Part shown: one piece after another, positions 19,277 through 28,015 of the stretch
How the letters are laid out: each line of letters begins with the position of its first letter
Numbering within the stretch: position 1 is the stretch's first letter
Origin: Tenacibaculum jejuense
Lineage (GTDB): Bacteria; Bacteroidota; Bacteroidia; Flavobacteriales; Flavobacteriaceae
Reading direction: 5' to 3'
DNA: 64,000 nucleotides
NCBI RefSeq assembly: GCF_900198195.1
Contig: NZ_LT899436.1
Span: 1,157,501-1,221,500 of the forward strand
Program-made: the position numbers and the translations under genes
Notes under the pieces: model-generated
Told to the model about the DNA's origin: nothing
What the model saw: only the letters and a program-made list of their open reading frames with translations
Databases searched by the model: none

Positions 19277-20440
19277 TTAAGCTAAGCTCGATAAAAATAT
19301 CCCAACACTTTTACCAAACTCAAAATTGTAGTTTTGTTTTTGTAAAGCAGATTCTATTGCGCTCAATGTAGCAACAATATCACTTTTAGTAATTGCTCCC
19401 ATGTGACCAATTCTAAAGTATTTGGTTTTAATTTCTGCATGTAAACCACCAGCTAAAATTACTCCGTATTCAGAAATATCTTTTCTAAATGAGTTTCCAT
19501 CAATTCCTTCAGGATAATAAATCGCAGTCATTGTATTAGCGGCAATATCGTTAGTCTTAGGAACTAACTGTAAACCGATAGCTTGTACAGCTTTTCTAAA
19601 TGCTTTTGCATATGTAATATGAGTTGCTACTCTATTTTCAATTCCTTCTGTATTGATTAAATCTAAACTTACTTCTAAAGCACGAATTAAATTTACTGGA
19701 GGTGTACCAAAATATGAAGGTCTTCTTTCTTCGTAAGCCTGCATAATAGGCAACCAATTTGTAAAACTTCCATAATAGTTTTGTACAGGAGTTGTTCTAT
19801 TTTTCCAAACGTTTATTGCTTTTTCTGAAGCAACCAATAAAGCCAAACCAGGAGGAACTCCAATTGCCTTTTGAGAACCAGTTAATACTACATCGATTCC
19901 CCAAGTTTCTTGTTGTGTTTCTTCTCCAGCTGTAGCACAAACTCCATCTACAATGCTTAATGTATTATATTTTTGAGCTAATGCAGCAATCGCTTTAGGA
20001 TCTGTTAAAACTCCGGTTGAGGTATCAACATGAGTAATAGTTAATAATTTATAATCTTTAGAAGATAACTCTACTTCAATTTTTTCTAAAGAAACCGTTT
20101 CACCAATTTCAGCCTGAAGTACAGTTACGTTCGCACCATACGTTGCTAAAATATTTTTATAACGTTCTCCAAAATATCCTGTAGAAATTACTAATGCATT
20201 ATCACCAGATTCGATAAGATTACTTACTGCCATATCCATAGCTAAAGTTCCACTACCAGCAATAATAAATGGCTGACCTTTTGGAGCTAACCAAATTTTA
20301 CGCATTAACTTTAATGCGTTTCCAAAACTTTCTATAAAATTAGGAGCAATATGACTGGTAGTCACTTCTCCCATAGCTCTTAATACTGCAGGATCTACTT
20401 CAATTGGTCCTGGTATCATCAATAGTTTTCTATTTTTCAT
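19277..20440 (-). CDS. Class V aminotransferase (serine/alanine-glyoxylate type)
   Basis: 387 aa PLP enzyme of the class V family that includes alanine-glyoxylate, serine-glyoxylate and serine-pyruvate aminotransferases. The N-terminus NRKLLMIPGPIEVDPAVLRA and the AGSGTLAMDM segment are typical, the PLP lysine is Lys191 in TGSQKAIGVPPG, and the conserved Asp and Gln ahead of it are in SIVDGVCATAGE and TGSQ. The substrate pair cannot be fixed from sequence. It is a single gene with a perfect palindrome 19 bases ahead of its ATG. Confidence 0.88.
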   Translation of the reverse strand: MKNRKLLMIPGPIEVDPAVLRAMGEVTTSHIAPNFIESFGNALKLMRKIWLAPKGQPFIIAGSGTLAMDMAVSNLIESGDNALVISTGYFGERYKNILATYGANVTVLQAEIGETVSLEKIEVELSSKDYKLLTITHVDTSTGVLTDPKAIAALAQKYNTLSIVDGVCATAGEETQQETWGIDVVLTGSQKAIGVPPGLALLVASEKAINVWKNRTTPVQNYYGSFTNWLPIMQAYEERRPSYFGTPPVNLIRALEVSLDLINTEGIENRVATHITYAKAFRKAVQAIGLQLVPKTNDIAANTMTAIYYPEGIDGNSFRKDISEYGVILAGGLHAEIKTKYFRIGHMGAITKSDIVATLSAIESALQKQNYNFEFGKSVGIFLSSLA

Positions 20441-20458
20441 GAAAAAATGATATAGTAA

Positions 20459-20478
20459 TTACAACGATTTCGTTGTAA
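20459..20478. promoter_or_regulatory. 20 bp perfect palindrome upstream of aminotransferase gene
   Basis: TTACAACGATTTCGTTGTAA is a perfect 9 bp dyad with a 2-base centre, ending 19 bases before the minus-strand ATG at 20440. Its size and position suggest a repressor operator; no regulator gene lies beside it. Confidence 0.45.
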
Positions 20479-20589
20479 GTTACAGAATAGTTTTAAGCTA
20501 CGAGAAAGAATGAAAAATATTACGAATATTTAAAAATATACCCTTTCATTTTTTGATTTAAATAAAATGAAGAGGTTGTTTTTATGAAA

Positions 20590-20623
20590 GTAAAAAATAA
20601 AGGAGAGCTTAAAAACTCTCCTT
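20590..20623 (-). terminator. Terminator after PI-PLC-like gene
   Basis: Read on the minus strand: AAGGAGAG, loop, CTCTCCTT followed by a T-rich run (complement of TAAAAAATAA at 20591-20600). It lies just beyond the stop of the gene at 20646. Confidence 0.75.
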
Positions 20624-20645
20624 CTTAAAATTATAACAATTTTAA

Positions 20646-21695
20646 TTATCGTTGAATGAACATATTGTTATTATCAATTTTAGCCCAATCGTGATTCTTA
20701 ATTTTGTTAGTAGAAATACAACTGATTTTCCAACTTTTACAGCGTTCCCATTCATCTCTGTTATTTGCAGAATAAACTCTAGTAATCATTCCTCTTCTTG
20801 CTAGTTGACGAGCATATTCTCTAGAACCTGCTTTATTTCTTTTGTCATTGATATCCGACATACTAAAGTTATAAAACACATAATTAGGGTTATTGTCAAT
20901 GGTATTGTTAGCTTGAGATATACCACTATTCGTATTATTTGTATTAGCAATAGTTTGTGCTTTCATTCCAAAAGCCCATCTGTAACGAGAATTTGTTCTA
21001 ACGTACTGATCCATCCAACTTCCATTTCCAGTTAAAACAATAATAAATTTACCACGAAGTTCATTCATAGAAGGCCAAGCATCTTCATACAAAACATTAT
21101 GTCTGATTGATCTGTTAGGATCTTTAAATAATCGTTGCGCTTTAAAAATAACATCACTATCTCCTAAGTAACGTTGTAAATACCATTCTATTTGTTCGTG
21201 AAAATTTTGATATCCACCATTAGAACTTTTTACATCTAATTTAATCATGATTGGTAAGTGATTTCTGTTTCTATTATGCCAATCTTTTAATTTAGAAAAA
21301 TAAGAAGCTAAAGTTTTTCCATATCGTCCAGGATGTGGCCAATGATTTACAACCCAAGTATTCGAAGGAATACTAGTGTTTGTGTATGAGCTTCTTGGGG
21401 TATTTCTCCAAATATCTAACTCTAATGCTAATACATTATTTTGGTAAGCCGGACTACTATTTGTTATCTGTTCTGTAATGTCTTCTCTTCTTTCATAAGA
21501 ATTATGAGAACCTTTATACATTACTTGATTGTATTTTAATTGATCAAGATTTACAGCTCTGTTTTTTGTTATTTCTATGTCTGATGATTCGATTTCATTA
21601 GTAATAGAAGATTCACATTCATAACAATTATTAGATTCAGAACAACTGATTAAAGTGAATAAAGTTAAAATTGAAAGGAATAAAATTTTTTTCAT
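20646..21695 (-). CDS. PI-PLC-like phosphodiesterase lipoprotein
   Basis: 349 aa with a lipoprotein signal (MKKILFLSILTLFTLISC, lipobox Cys18). The mature part looks like the phosphatidylinositol phospholipase C X-domain, a TIM barrel: His64 in YKGSHNSYE, the LELDIW segment that supplies acidic metal ligands, and a second His at about 118 in VVNHWPHPG. The variant resembles the calcium-dependent PLC type. A phosphodiesterase acting on lipid or glycerophosphodiester substrates outside the inner membrane is likely; the exact substrate is unknown. It stands alone with its own terminator. Confidence 0.75.
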   Translation of the reverse strand: MKKILFLSILTLFTLISCSESNNCYECESSITNEIESSDIEITKNRAVNLDQLKYNQVMYKGSHNSYERREDITEQITNSSPAYQNNVLALELDIWRNTPRSSYTNTSIPSNTWVVNHWPHPGRYGKTLASYFSKLKDWHNRNRNHLPIMIKLDVKSSNGGYQNFHEQIEWYLQRYLGDSDVIFKAQRLFKDPNRSIRHNVLYEDAWPSMNELRGKFIIVLTGNGSWMDQYVRTNSRYRWAFGMKAQTIANTNNTNSGISQANNTIDNNPNYVFYNFSMSDINDKRNKAGSREYARQLARRGMITRVYSANNRDEWERCKSWKISCISTNKIKNHDWAKIDNNNMFIQR

Positions 21696-21882
21696 TTTGA
21701 TAAAAAGTTTGGGGTTAATAATTAATCAGCAAATGAAGCTGATAGATGTTTTTAAATAGTTATTTAAAAATAAAAGAAAGTTTAGCTTAATGTAAACTAT
21801 GTTGATTGATAGTTAACTAGCTAAAAATGTTAGGTGAGTTTTATAGAGTAGTTCAGCATTTTAAAAATAGTAACTTTGGCAT

Positions 21883-22665
21883 ATGAATTATAATTACGCG
21901 TATTTAGTACGTTTTCAATATTTAGGATTTCGATTTCATGGATGGCAAAAACAGCCAAATCTGAAAACTGTACACTGGGCTTTAGATAAAACTCTAAAGT
22001 TTGTTTGTAAAGGAATTCGTTGTAAAACAATAGGAGTGGGGAGAACAGATGCGAAGGTTTCTTCTACAAATTATGCGTACCAATTATTCATAGATGAAAA
22101 GTTAGATGAAGATATTTTTATAGAAACTTTTAATATAAACTCTCCTTCTGATATTAGAGTAACAGCAATTGAAAGAATAGAAGACGAAAGCTTTAATATA
22201 ATTCAACATCCAAAACAAAAAGAGTATCGTTATTACTTTTCTTTTGGAGAAAAAAACCATCCATACTGCGCGCCTTTTTTAGTAGGATATTTAGATCATC
22301 TTAATATTGATTTGATGATAGAAGGAGCTAAATTGTTTGAAGGATTTCATAATTTTAAACATTACTGTACCAAACCATCAGAAGAAACAAAAGTCGAACG
22401 AACAATTGATTCTTGTGAGATTATTGAAAACACAGAATTAACAGCTTCTTTTTTTCCTGAGAAGAGTTATATCTTAGTTATAAAAGGACAAGGTTTTTTA
22501 AGAAATCAGATCCGATTAATTATGGGCGCATTAGCAGAATTAGGCAAAGGAAATTATAATTTAGATTTTATCAAACAAAGTTTAGATGGAAATTCTAATA
22601 TTGAATTTCTTAAAAGTATTGCACCTGCTTCTGGTTTACATTTGCATGAAGTAAACTTTAAGTAG
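21883..22665 (+). CDS. truA: tRNA pseudouridine synthase A
   Basis: Makes pseudouridine at positions 38-40 of tRNA anticodon stems. The 260 aa protein has the catalytic Asp56 in GVGRTDAKVSS, the N-terminal YLGFRFHGWQKQPNLKTV segment, and the C-terminal FLRNQIRLIMGAL helix of the family. A TAACTTTG box at 21871-21878 precedes the ATG by only four bases, so if it is the -7 element the mRNA would be nearly leaderless. Confidence 0.92.
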   Translation: MNYNYAYLVRFQYLGFRFHGWQKQPNLKTVHWALDKTLKFVCKGIRCKTIGVGRTDAKVSSTNYAYQLFIDEKLDEDIFIETFNINSPSDIRVTAIERIEDESFNIIQHPKQKEYRYYFSFGEKNHPYCAPFLVGYLDHLNIDLMIEGAKLFEGFHNFKHYCTKPSEETKVERTIDSCEIIENTELTASFFPEKSYILVIKGQGFLRNQIRLIMGALAELGKGNYNLDFIKQSLDGNSNIEFLKSIAPASGLHLHEVNFK

Positions 22666-22667
22666 CA

Positions 22668-23354
22668 TTAACTTTTTATATAATGCCTCCAATACATAAA
22701 GTCTAAAGTTGTATATCCTAATTTCTCGTAAAGTCGAATTGCACCTTCATTGGTTTCTAGTACATGTAAAATTGGAGTTTTTCCTTTTCGTAAAACTTCT
22801 GCAGAAGTATAAGCAACTAATTGTTTTGCATATCCTTTTCTAACATGATTAGGATGAGTAACAACACCACTAACTTCAATAAATTCATCGCCTTGAATAC
22901 GTTCTCCTGTAGCTGCTACTAATTCGTCACCATCAAAAATTCCATAATAATCACCAATATTGAATGATTTTTTACGGTAAGTTCCTGGCATTACAAGCAT
23001 TATTAAATCATAAAGTTGCTGCTCATTGGCTTTGGTTAATTTTACTATAGTTGAAGTATATTCAGGAATTTTAAAATCTTCTTGAGATAGTCCCATTTGT
23101 AAACAGCGATATTCTCCCTTTAAGATTAAACTTTCTGGATATATTGGAGCTTCTTGACAAACAATGAAAAAATCAGAAGTTAATTCTGCATAAGATTCCA
23201 TAGCTTTTGTAATATCTTTAGTTTCGTAGAGACTTCCAAATGGACAATAATCTGGATGATAAAACTTTGCGTTCTCATAACTGATGAGGTATTCCTTATG
23301 TGTTTCTTTTAAAGCAGACCAAACCGGATTGTTGAATTTTTTCTTTTCTGTCAT
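22668..23354 (-). CDS. GNAT-family N-acetyltransferase
   Basis: 228 aa. The C-terminal half (about residues 105-228) is a GNAT fold of the FR47-like type, with the acetyl-CoA loop VRKGYAKQLVAY and the closing motif ILHVLETNEGAIRLYEKLGY. The N-terminal half is less conserved and may help bind substrate. The substrate is unknown. It converges with truA, leaving two bases between the stop codons. Confidence 0.85.
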   Translation of the reverse strand: MTEKKKFNNPVWSALKETHKEYLISYENAKFYHPDYCPFGSLYETKDITKAMESYAELTSDFFIVCQEAPIYPESLILKGEYRCLQMGLSQEDFKIPEYTSTIVKLTKANEQQLYDLIMLVMPGTYRKKSFNIGDYYGIFDGDELVAATGERIQGDEFIEVSGVVTHPNHVRKGYAKQLVAYTSAEVLRKGKTPILHVLETNEGAIRLYEKLGYTTLDFMYWRHYIKS

Positions 23355-23364
23355 AACCGTAAAA

Positions 23365-23399
23365 ATAAAAAAAGCCTACTCAAAATTGAATAGACTTTG
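23365..23399 (-). terminator. Terminator after beta-barrel gene
   Basis: On the minus strand AAAGTCTATTCA / TGAGTAGGCTTT form a 12-position stem with G-T wobbles, followed by a T-run. Confidence 0.7.
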
Positions 23400-23420
23400 T
23401 AATTTTTAATGAGATGTTTT

Positions 23421-23903
23421 TTAAAGTTTAAATACTACGCCTAAACCAACATTACTTGCTGTAGCTCCATCACTTGTTACACCACTATAACTAGCTTGTA
23501 AAGCTATCGTTTCGGTCAAATGATAAGCAACTACAGGTCTGTAGTAAAATCCACCATCATTACCTTGGTTAATTCCAACAGCATAACCTAAATCAGCTCC
23601 CAGAGAAAAAGCATCTGAAACATTGAATCTTGCAGCACCTGCAATTGGTAAGAATTGAATACTCCCAAATCCAATGTTGTTTTCTTCCTTTCCAAAGTAA
23701 TTGATAAAGGAAACTGAAGGACCAACTTGGAATTCATCAGAAACATCAAATAAATAATTAACTTCTGCACTAATAGCAAAATTGTGACTAACATCAATAT
23801 CGCCTACAGGTAAACCAAAATTAGCTCCGATATTGAACTCCCCATCTTGAGCGTTAGAGATTAATGTAAAAGTTAAAGCGAATAGTAAAAGTAATTTTTT
23901 CAT
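23421..23903 (-). CDS. Small outer-membrane beta-barrel protein
   Basis: 160 aa from the ATG at 23903, chosen because it starts the signal peptide MKKLLLLFALTFTLISNAQ; an upstream ATG adds 12 residues that do not fit a signal. The mature part is alternating polar and aromatic strands rich in Gly (FNIGANFGLPVGDI, FSLGADLGYAVGI, YRPVVAYHLTETIALQASYS) ending in VGLGVVFKL, a typical C-terminal barrel strand with hydrophobic ends. It resembles OmpA-like or porin-family small barrels; the function is unknown. Confidence 0.8.
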   Translation of the reverse strand: MKKLLLLFALTFTLISNAQDGEFNIGANFGLPVGDIDVSHNFAISAEVNYLFDVSDEFQVGPSVSFINYFGKEENNIGFGSIQFLPIAGAARFNVSDAFSLGADLGYAVGINQGNDGGFYYRPVVAYHLTETIALQASYSGVTSDGATASNVGLGVVFKL

Positions 23904-24157
23904 GTTTTTTAGATTTATAATTTCCATTTTGATAAGCAAGCTTTATGCCATAAAATAGAATTAAGAAATCATTAACAAAAAATAAAGAAGATAAACGCAC
24001 TGTAAGTTTATTTAATTATATAGTAAGCATACAGGTAAAACACTGTTTATCAATTTTCTTTCTTTATTGTATTAAATTATTATGTTATATTTAGGAGTAG
24101 ATCTAAAGAGTAACTTATTTAAAAACGAACTATTATTGAATCCATTAAAATTACTCT

Positions 24158-25375
24158 ATGAAAATAGCAACACCCCCAACAAATGAGAAAGAAAGAGTAG
24201 AAGCTTTAAAAAGTTACAACATTCTCGATACACTTCCAGAAGAAGACTATGATAATATTACAAAGATAGCTGCAGAAATATGTAAGGCTCCAATAGCATT
24301 AGTGTCGTTAGTCGATCCTGAACGACAATGGTTTAAATCTACTTATGGGTTAGACGCAAAAGAAACTCCTAGAGATTATGCATTTTGTGCGCATAGTATA
24401 CTACAGCCAGATGAATTATTTATAGTTCCAGATGCAACAAAAGATCATCGTTTTTCAGATAATCCATTAACTATCGACGATCCTCATGTAGTGTTTTATG
24501 CAGGAGCTCCATTAACAACGAAAGATGGACATGCTTTAGGTACTTTATGTGTGATTGATAATGAACCTAGAACATCGTTATCTGAAGGACAAAAAGAGTC
24601 GCTAAGAGCATTGTCGCAACAGGTCATGAGTTTGTTAGAGCTAAGAAAGAAAAACTTAAAATTACAGCAAGCCAATCAAGAAATAACAAGGTTAAATAAT
24701 GAGTTAAATCAATTTACTCATAGATTAACTCATGATTTAAAAACTCCTGTAAGAGGTATTAATTCTTTAGCATTATTTCTTAAAGAAGATTTAAATAATA
24801 TTTCTGGAAAAAGTAAAATTGTAGAATTTATAGAACTTATTTCCTCAAGAGCAACATACATGGAGTCCATGATAAATCAACTACTACAGTACTCAAAAGT
24901 TACAAATGCAGATATTAGTTTTGAGAGCTTTAATTTTAAAGAACTTCTTCGTGATATTGTGAAAAATTGTGATTTAGAGAATAAGGTGACAATTAGCTTC
25001 AAAGAATTAGATTTTAATATTTACCATTCAAAAATCTGTTTTATTCAAATTTTTCAAAATCTATTGACTAATTCAGATAAGTTTAATGACAAAGAGGAAT
25101 GTAAAGTATTTACATCATGCGAACTAAAAGAAGAATCTTATCAATTTATATATGAAGATAACGGACCAGGAATACCAATTAAATTTTATGATAAAGTTTT
25201 TATGATGTTTGAAACTTTAGGCGAAACTAATTTTCAAAACACAGGAATAGGTTTAGCTACAATTAAATCAATAATCACAAGATTGAATGGTAGCATACGT
25301 TTGGCGAAAAGATCGAATGATAAAGAAGGTGTTCGTTTTGAGTTTGAAATACCTAAACCTAATTTATTTGAATAA
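24158..25375 (+). CDS. GAF-domain sensor histidine kinase
   Basis: 405 aa, cytoplasmic (no signal peptide or membrane segment). The N-terminal GAF domain (about 20-165) has the common start NEKERVEALKSYNILDTLPE and the GTLCVID strand. A coiled coil (about 160-190) leads into the HisKA dimerisation domain with phospho-acceptor His192 in THRLTHDLKTPVRG. The ATPase domain follows with the N-box (NLLTNSDKFND), G1 box (EDNGPGIP) and F/G2 boxes (TGIGLATIKSI). There is no adjacent response regulator, so its partner lies elsewhere. The gene is followed by a shared terminator. Confidence 0.9.
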   Translation: MKIATPPTNEKERVEALKSYNILDTLPEEDYDNITKIAAEICKAPIALVSLVDPERQWFKSTYGLDAKETPRDYAFCAHSILQPDELFIVPDATKDHRFSDNPLTIDDPHVVFYAGAPLTTKDGHALGTLCVIDNEPRTSLSEGQKESLRALSQQVMSLLELRKKNLKLQQANQEITRLNNELNQFTHRLTHDLKTPVRGINSLALFLKEDLNNISGKSKIVEFIELISSRATYMESMINQLLQYSKVTNADISFESFNFKELLRDIVKNCDLENKVTISFKELDFNIYHSKICFIQIFQNLLTNSDKFNDKEECKVFTSCELKEESYQFIYEDNGPGIPIKFYDKVFMMFETLGETNFQNTGIGLATIKSIITRLNGSIRLAKRSNDKEGVRFEFEIPKPNLFE

Positions 25376-25377
25376 AA

Positions 25378-25408
25378 AAACTCATCTTAATTATTAAGAT
25401 GAGTTTTA
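25378..25408. terminator. Bidirectional terminator between converging genes
   Basis: ACTCATCTTAA / TTAAGATGAGT perfect 11 bp stem with a 3-base loop and A-run/T-run flanks, between the histidine kinase (+) and the acyl-CoA dehydrogenase (-). Confidence 0.85.
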
Positions 25409-25427
25409 TAAAAATATTGTATTCTTA

Positions 25428-26570
25428 CTACTCTTTAATCAAGCTTCTAGAAATTACTATTTTTTGAATTTCAGAAGTTCCTTCATAAATCTGTGTAATT
25501 TTTGCATCACGCATTAAACGCTCAACATGATATTCTTTTACGAATCCATTTCCACCGTGAATTTGAACAGCTTCAACAGTTTGTTCCATAGCTACTTTAG
25601 AAGCATATAATTTAGCCATAGCTCCAGAACGATCATAATTATTGCCATTGTCTTTATCACATGCAGATTGCATTACTAAATGACGAGCAGCAGTGATTTC
25701 TGTATACATATCAGCTAATTTGAAAGCAATAGCTTGGTGGTTACAAATTTCAGTACCAAAAGCTTTACGCTCTTTAGAATATTTTAAAGCTAATTCATAA
25801 GCACCAGATGCAATACCTAAAGCTTGAGCAGCAATCCCAATACGTCCACCAGATAAAGTTTTCATAGCGAATTTAAATCCGAAACCATCTTCTCCAATTC
25901 TATTTTCTTTAGGAACTTTTACATCATTGAATTGTAAAGTATGTGTATCAGAGCCACGAATCCCTAATTTATCTTCTTTAGGACCAATATGGAAACCTTC
26001 CATACCTTTTTCAACGATAAAAGCATTAATTCCTCTATGACCTTTAGCTCTATCAGTTTGAGCAATTACTAAATACACATCAGAACGTCCACCGTTAGTA
26101 ATCCAGTTTTTAGTTCCATTTAATAAATAATAATCACCTTTATCTTCAGCAGTAGTTGCTTGAGACGTAGCATCAGATCCTGCTTCAGGTTCACTTAAAC
26201 AAAAAGCACCGATTTGTTCACCAGTCGCTAATTTTGTTAAATATTTTTGCTTTTGTTTTTCAGTACCATAAGCTTCTAATCCATAACAAACAAGTGAATT
26301 ATTAACAGAAACCATTACAGAAGCAGAAGCATCAATTTTAGATAACTCCTCCATAATCAGTACGTAAGAAATAGTATCCATTCCACTACCTCCATATTTA
26401 GGATCTACCATAACTCCCATAAAGCCGAGTTCACCCATTTTTCTCACTAATTCATCAGGAAATTGTTGTTTTTCATCTCTCTCAATAACACCTGGTAATA
26501 ATTCATTTTGAGCAAAATCACGAGCTGCGTCTCGAATCATTAAATGCTCCTCTGTCAGATTAAAATCCAT
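25428..26570 (-). CDS. Acyl-CoA dehydrogenase
   Basis: 380 aa FAD enzyme that introduces the alpha,beta double bond in acyl-CoA. Conserved marks are the N-terminal MDFNLTEEHLMIRDAARDFA, the FAD/substrate segment GAFCLSEPEAGSDA, LNGTKNWITNG, and the C-terminal QIYEGTSEIQKIVISR containing the catalytic Glu at about residue 363. The full-length sequence is most like short-chain (butyryl-CoA) dehydrogenases, but chain length cannot be set by eye. It is a single gene with its own promoter. Confidence 0.92.
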   Translation of the reverse strand: MDFNLTEEHLMIRDAARDFAQNELLPGVIERDEKQQFPDELVRKMGELGFMGVMVDPKYGGSGMDTISYVLIMEELSKIDASASVMVSVNNSLVCYGLEAYGTEKQKQKYLTKLATGEQIGAFCLSEPEAGSDATSQATTAEDKGDYYLLNGTKNWITNGGRSDVYLVIAQTDRAKGHRGINAFIVEKGMEGFHIGPKEDKLGIRGSDTHTLQFNDVKVPKENRIGEDGFGFKFAMKTLSGGRIGIAAQALGIASGAYELALKYSKERKAFGTEICNHQAIAFKLADMYTEITAARHLVMQSACDKDNGNNYDRSGAMAKLYASKVAMEQTVEAVQIHGGNGFVKEYHVERLMRDAKITQIYEGTSEIQKIVISRSLIKE

Positions 26571-26612
26571 ACTAAATCGTTATAGTTATATTAAATTTGT
26601 ATAAAACGCGCT

Positions 26613-26643
26613 CAAAGATACCCTTTTAATATTATTTTTTCAA
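26613..26643 (-). promoter_or_regulatory. Bacteroidota-type promoter of acyl-CoA dehydrogenase gene
   Basis: Read on the minus strand: TTG (complement of CAA at 26641-26643), a 20-base spacer, then TATCTTTG (complement of CAAAGATA at 26613-26620), 42 bases ahead of the ATG. Confidence 0.6.
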
Positions 26644-26664
26644 TAGCTTTTATATTTTTACTTT

Positions 26665-27738
26665 ATGCAGAATGAGTTTAGATACGCAATAGGATTAATG
26701 TCGGGCACATCACTCGACGGTTTGGATTTAGTTTACGTGAAATTCAACAACTTCGATTATAAAGATTTTCAAATTATACATGCAGAAACTAGAGCTTATA
26801 ATAAAGATTGGAAACATATTTTATCTGATGCTATAACATTAAGTACGGAAGAACTTAACAAAATAAATGATGATTATGGACTGTATTTAGGGAGATGTGT
26901 TAATGAATTTATTGAAAAATTTAGGATTAATAATCTAGATTTCATTGCTTCTCACGGGCATACAGTTTTTCATCAGCCTGATAAAGGAATTACATTACAG
27001 ATTGGTAATGGAAAGAAAATAGCAGAAATGACAAACATAAAAGTTGTTTGTGATTTTAGAGCACAAGATGTTAATCTGGGAGGACAAGGTGCGCCTTTAG
27101 TTCCTATTGGTGACGAATTGTTATTTGAAGAATACGATTATTGTTTGAATCTAGGAGGCTTTGCAAATGTTTCCTACAAATCTAAAAATGAAAGGATTGC
27201 TTTTGATATTTGTCCTGTCAATATTGTGTTAAACTATTACACAAAAAAAATAGGCTTAGACTATGATAAAAACGGAAACATAGCAAGATCAGGTAAAGTA
27301 AATAGTGATTTATTAGTTAAACTAAATGCTTTAGAGTTTTATAAAAAACAGCCTCCTAAATCTTTAGGTTTAGAATGGGTGAAAAGTGAAATCTTTCCAT
27401 TAATTAACAATTTGGAAACAAATATTCCTACAATTTTAAAAACATTTGTAAAACATAGTACATTTCAAATAAGTGAAGTGATTAAAAACTCAAATAAAGT
27501 TTTAATTACAGGTGGTGGAGCATTTAATACTTATTTTATACAAGAAGTTGAACGTAATATAAATAAGAAGATAAATATGGCTCCAGAGCTCTTGATAGAA
27601 TACAAGGAAGCTTTAATATTTGCTTTTCTTGGATTATTGAAACTTAAAAATGAAGTGAATTGTTTAAAATCTGTAACAGGAGCCTCTAAAGATCATGCAA
27701 CAGGAGTGATTTTTAATCCTAAAAATCGCCAATCATAA
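26665..27738 (+). CDS. anmK: Anhydro-N-acetylmuramic acid kinase
   Basis: Phosphorylates and opens 1,6-anhydro-MurNAc during peptidoglycan recycling. 357 aa with the family N-terminus IGLMSGTSLDGLDLVYV, FIASHGHTVFHQPDKG, NLGGFANVS and LITGGGAFNTYF, i.e. the ATPase-fold loops of AnmK. Divergent from the acyl-CoA dehydrogenase gene and monocistronic. Confidence 0.93.
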   Translation: MQNEFRYAIGLMSGTSLDGLDLVYVKFNNFDYKDFQIIHAETRAYNKDWKHILSDAITLSTEELNKINDDYGLYLGRCVNEFIEKFRINNLDFIASHGHTVFHQPDKGITLQIGNGKKIAEMTNIKVVCDFRAQDVNLGGQGAPLVPIGDELLFEEYDYCLNLGGFANVSYKSKNERIAFDICPVNIVLNYYTKKIGLDYDKNGNIARSGKVNSDLLVKLNALEFYKKQPPKSLGLEWVKSEIFPLINNLETNIPTILKTFVKHSTFQISEVIKNSNKVLITGGGAFNTYFIQEVERNINKKINMAPELLIEYKEALIFAFLGLLKLKNEVNCLKSVTGASKDHATGVIFNPKNRQS

Positions 27739-27760
27739 AGAAATGTTAAAGTATAAATAA

Positions 27761-27798
27761 ACTAAGGAAACTATTTTTGTCTTAAAAGTTTCCTTAGT
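27761..27798 (+). terminator. Hairpin after anmK, putative terminator
   Basis: ACTAAGGAAACT / AGTTTCCTTAGT, a 12 bp perfect stem with a 14-base loop, 23 bases past the anmK stop. No strong T-run follows, so efficiency is uncertain. Confidence 0.5.
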
Positions 27799-27881
27799 AA
27801 ATTGCGCAAGTATTTATTTGTGAAAAAATGTTGAAAGCGTTAATAATTAGATGTGTTTTTGTTGAATATTGTATGAAAATA

Positions 27882-27916
27882 TTTGCATTAAAAAATCTAA
27901 TTTTTTGGTAAGTTTG
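27882..27916 (+). promoter_or_regulatory. Promoter of glutamate dehydrogenase gene
   Basis: TTTG at 27882-27885 and TAAGTTTG at 27909-27916 with a 23-base spacer match the Bacteroidota promoter pattern. This implies a leader of about 95 nt before the ATG at 28016. Confidence 0.5.
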
Positions 27917-28015
27917 CGAGATAACAAAAAATAAATGAAATGACACAACTTTAGCTTACATGATTTAATTTAAAAACAAACAAAAAATTAACAAACAACC
28001 ATTATTAATTAAATC

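Noticed and set aside
27739..28015. Riboswitch in the leader of the glutamate dehydrogenase gene
   Set aside because: A promoter and one simple hairpin are visible, but no conserved riboswitch core is recognisable.
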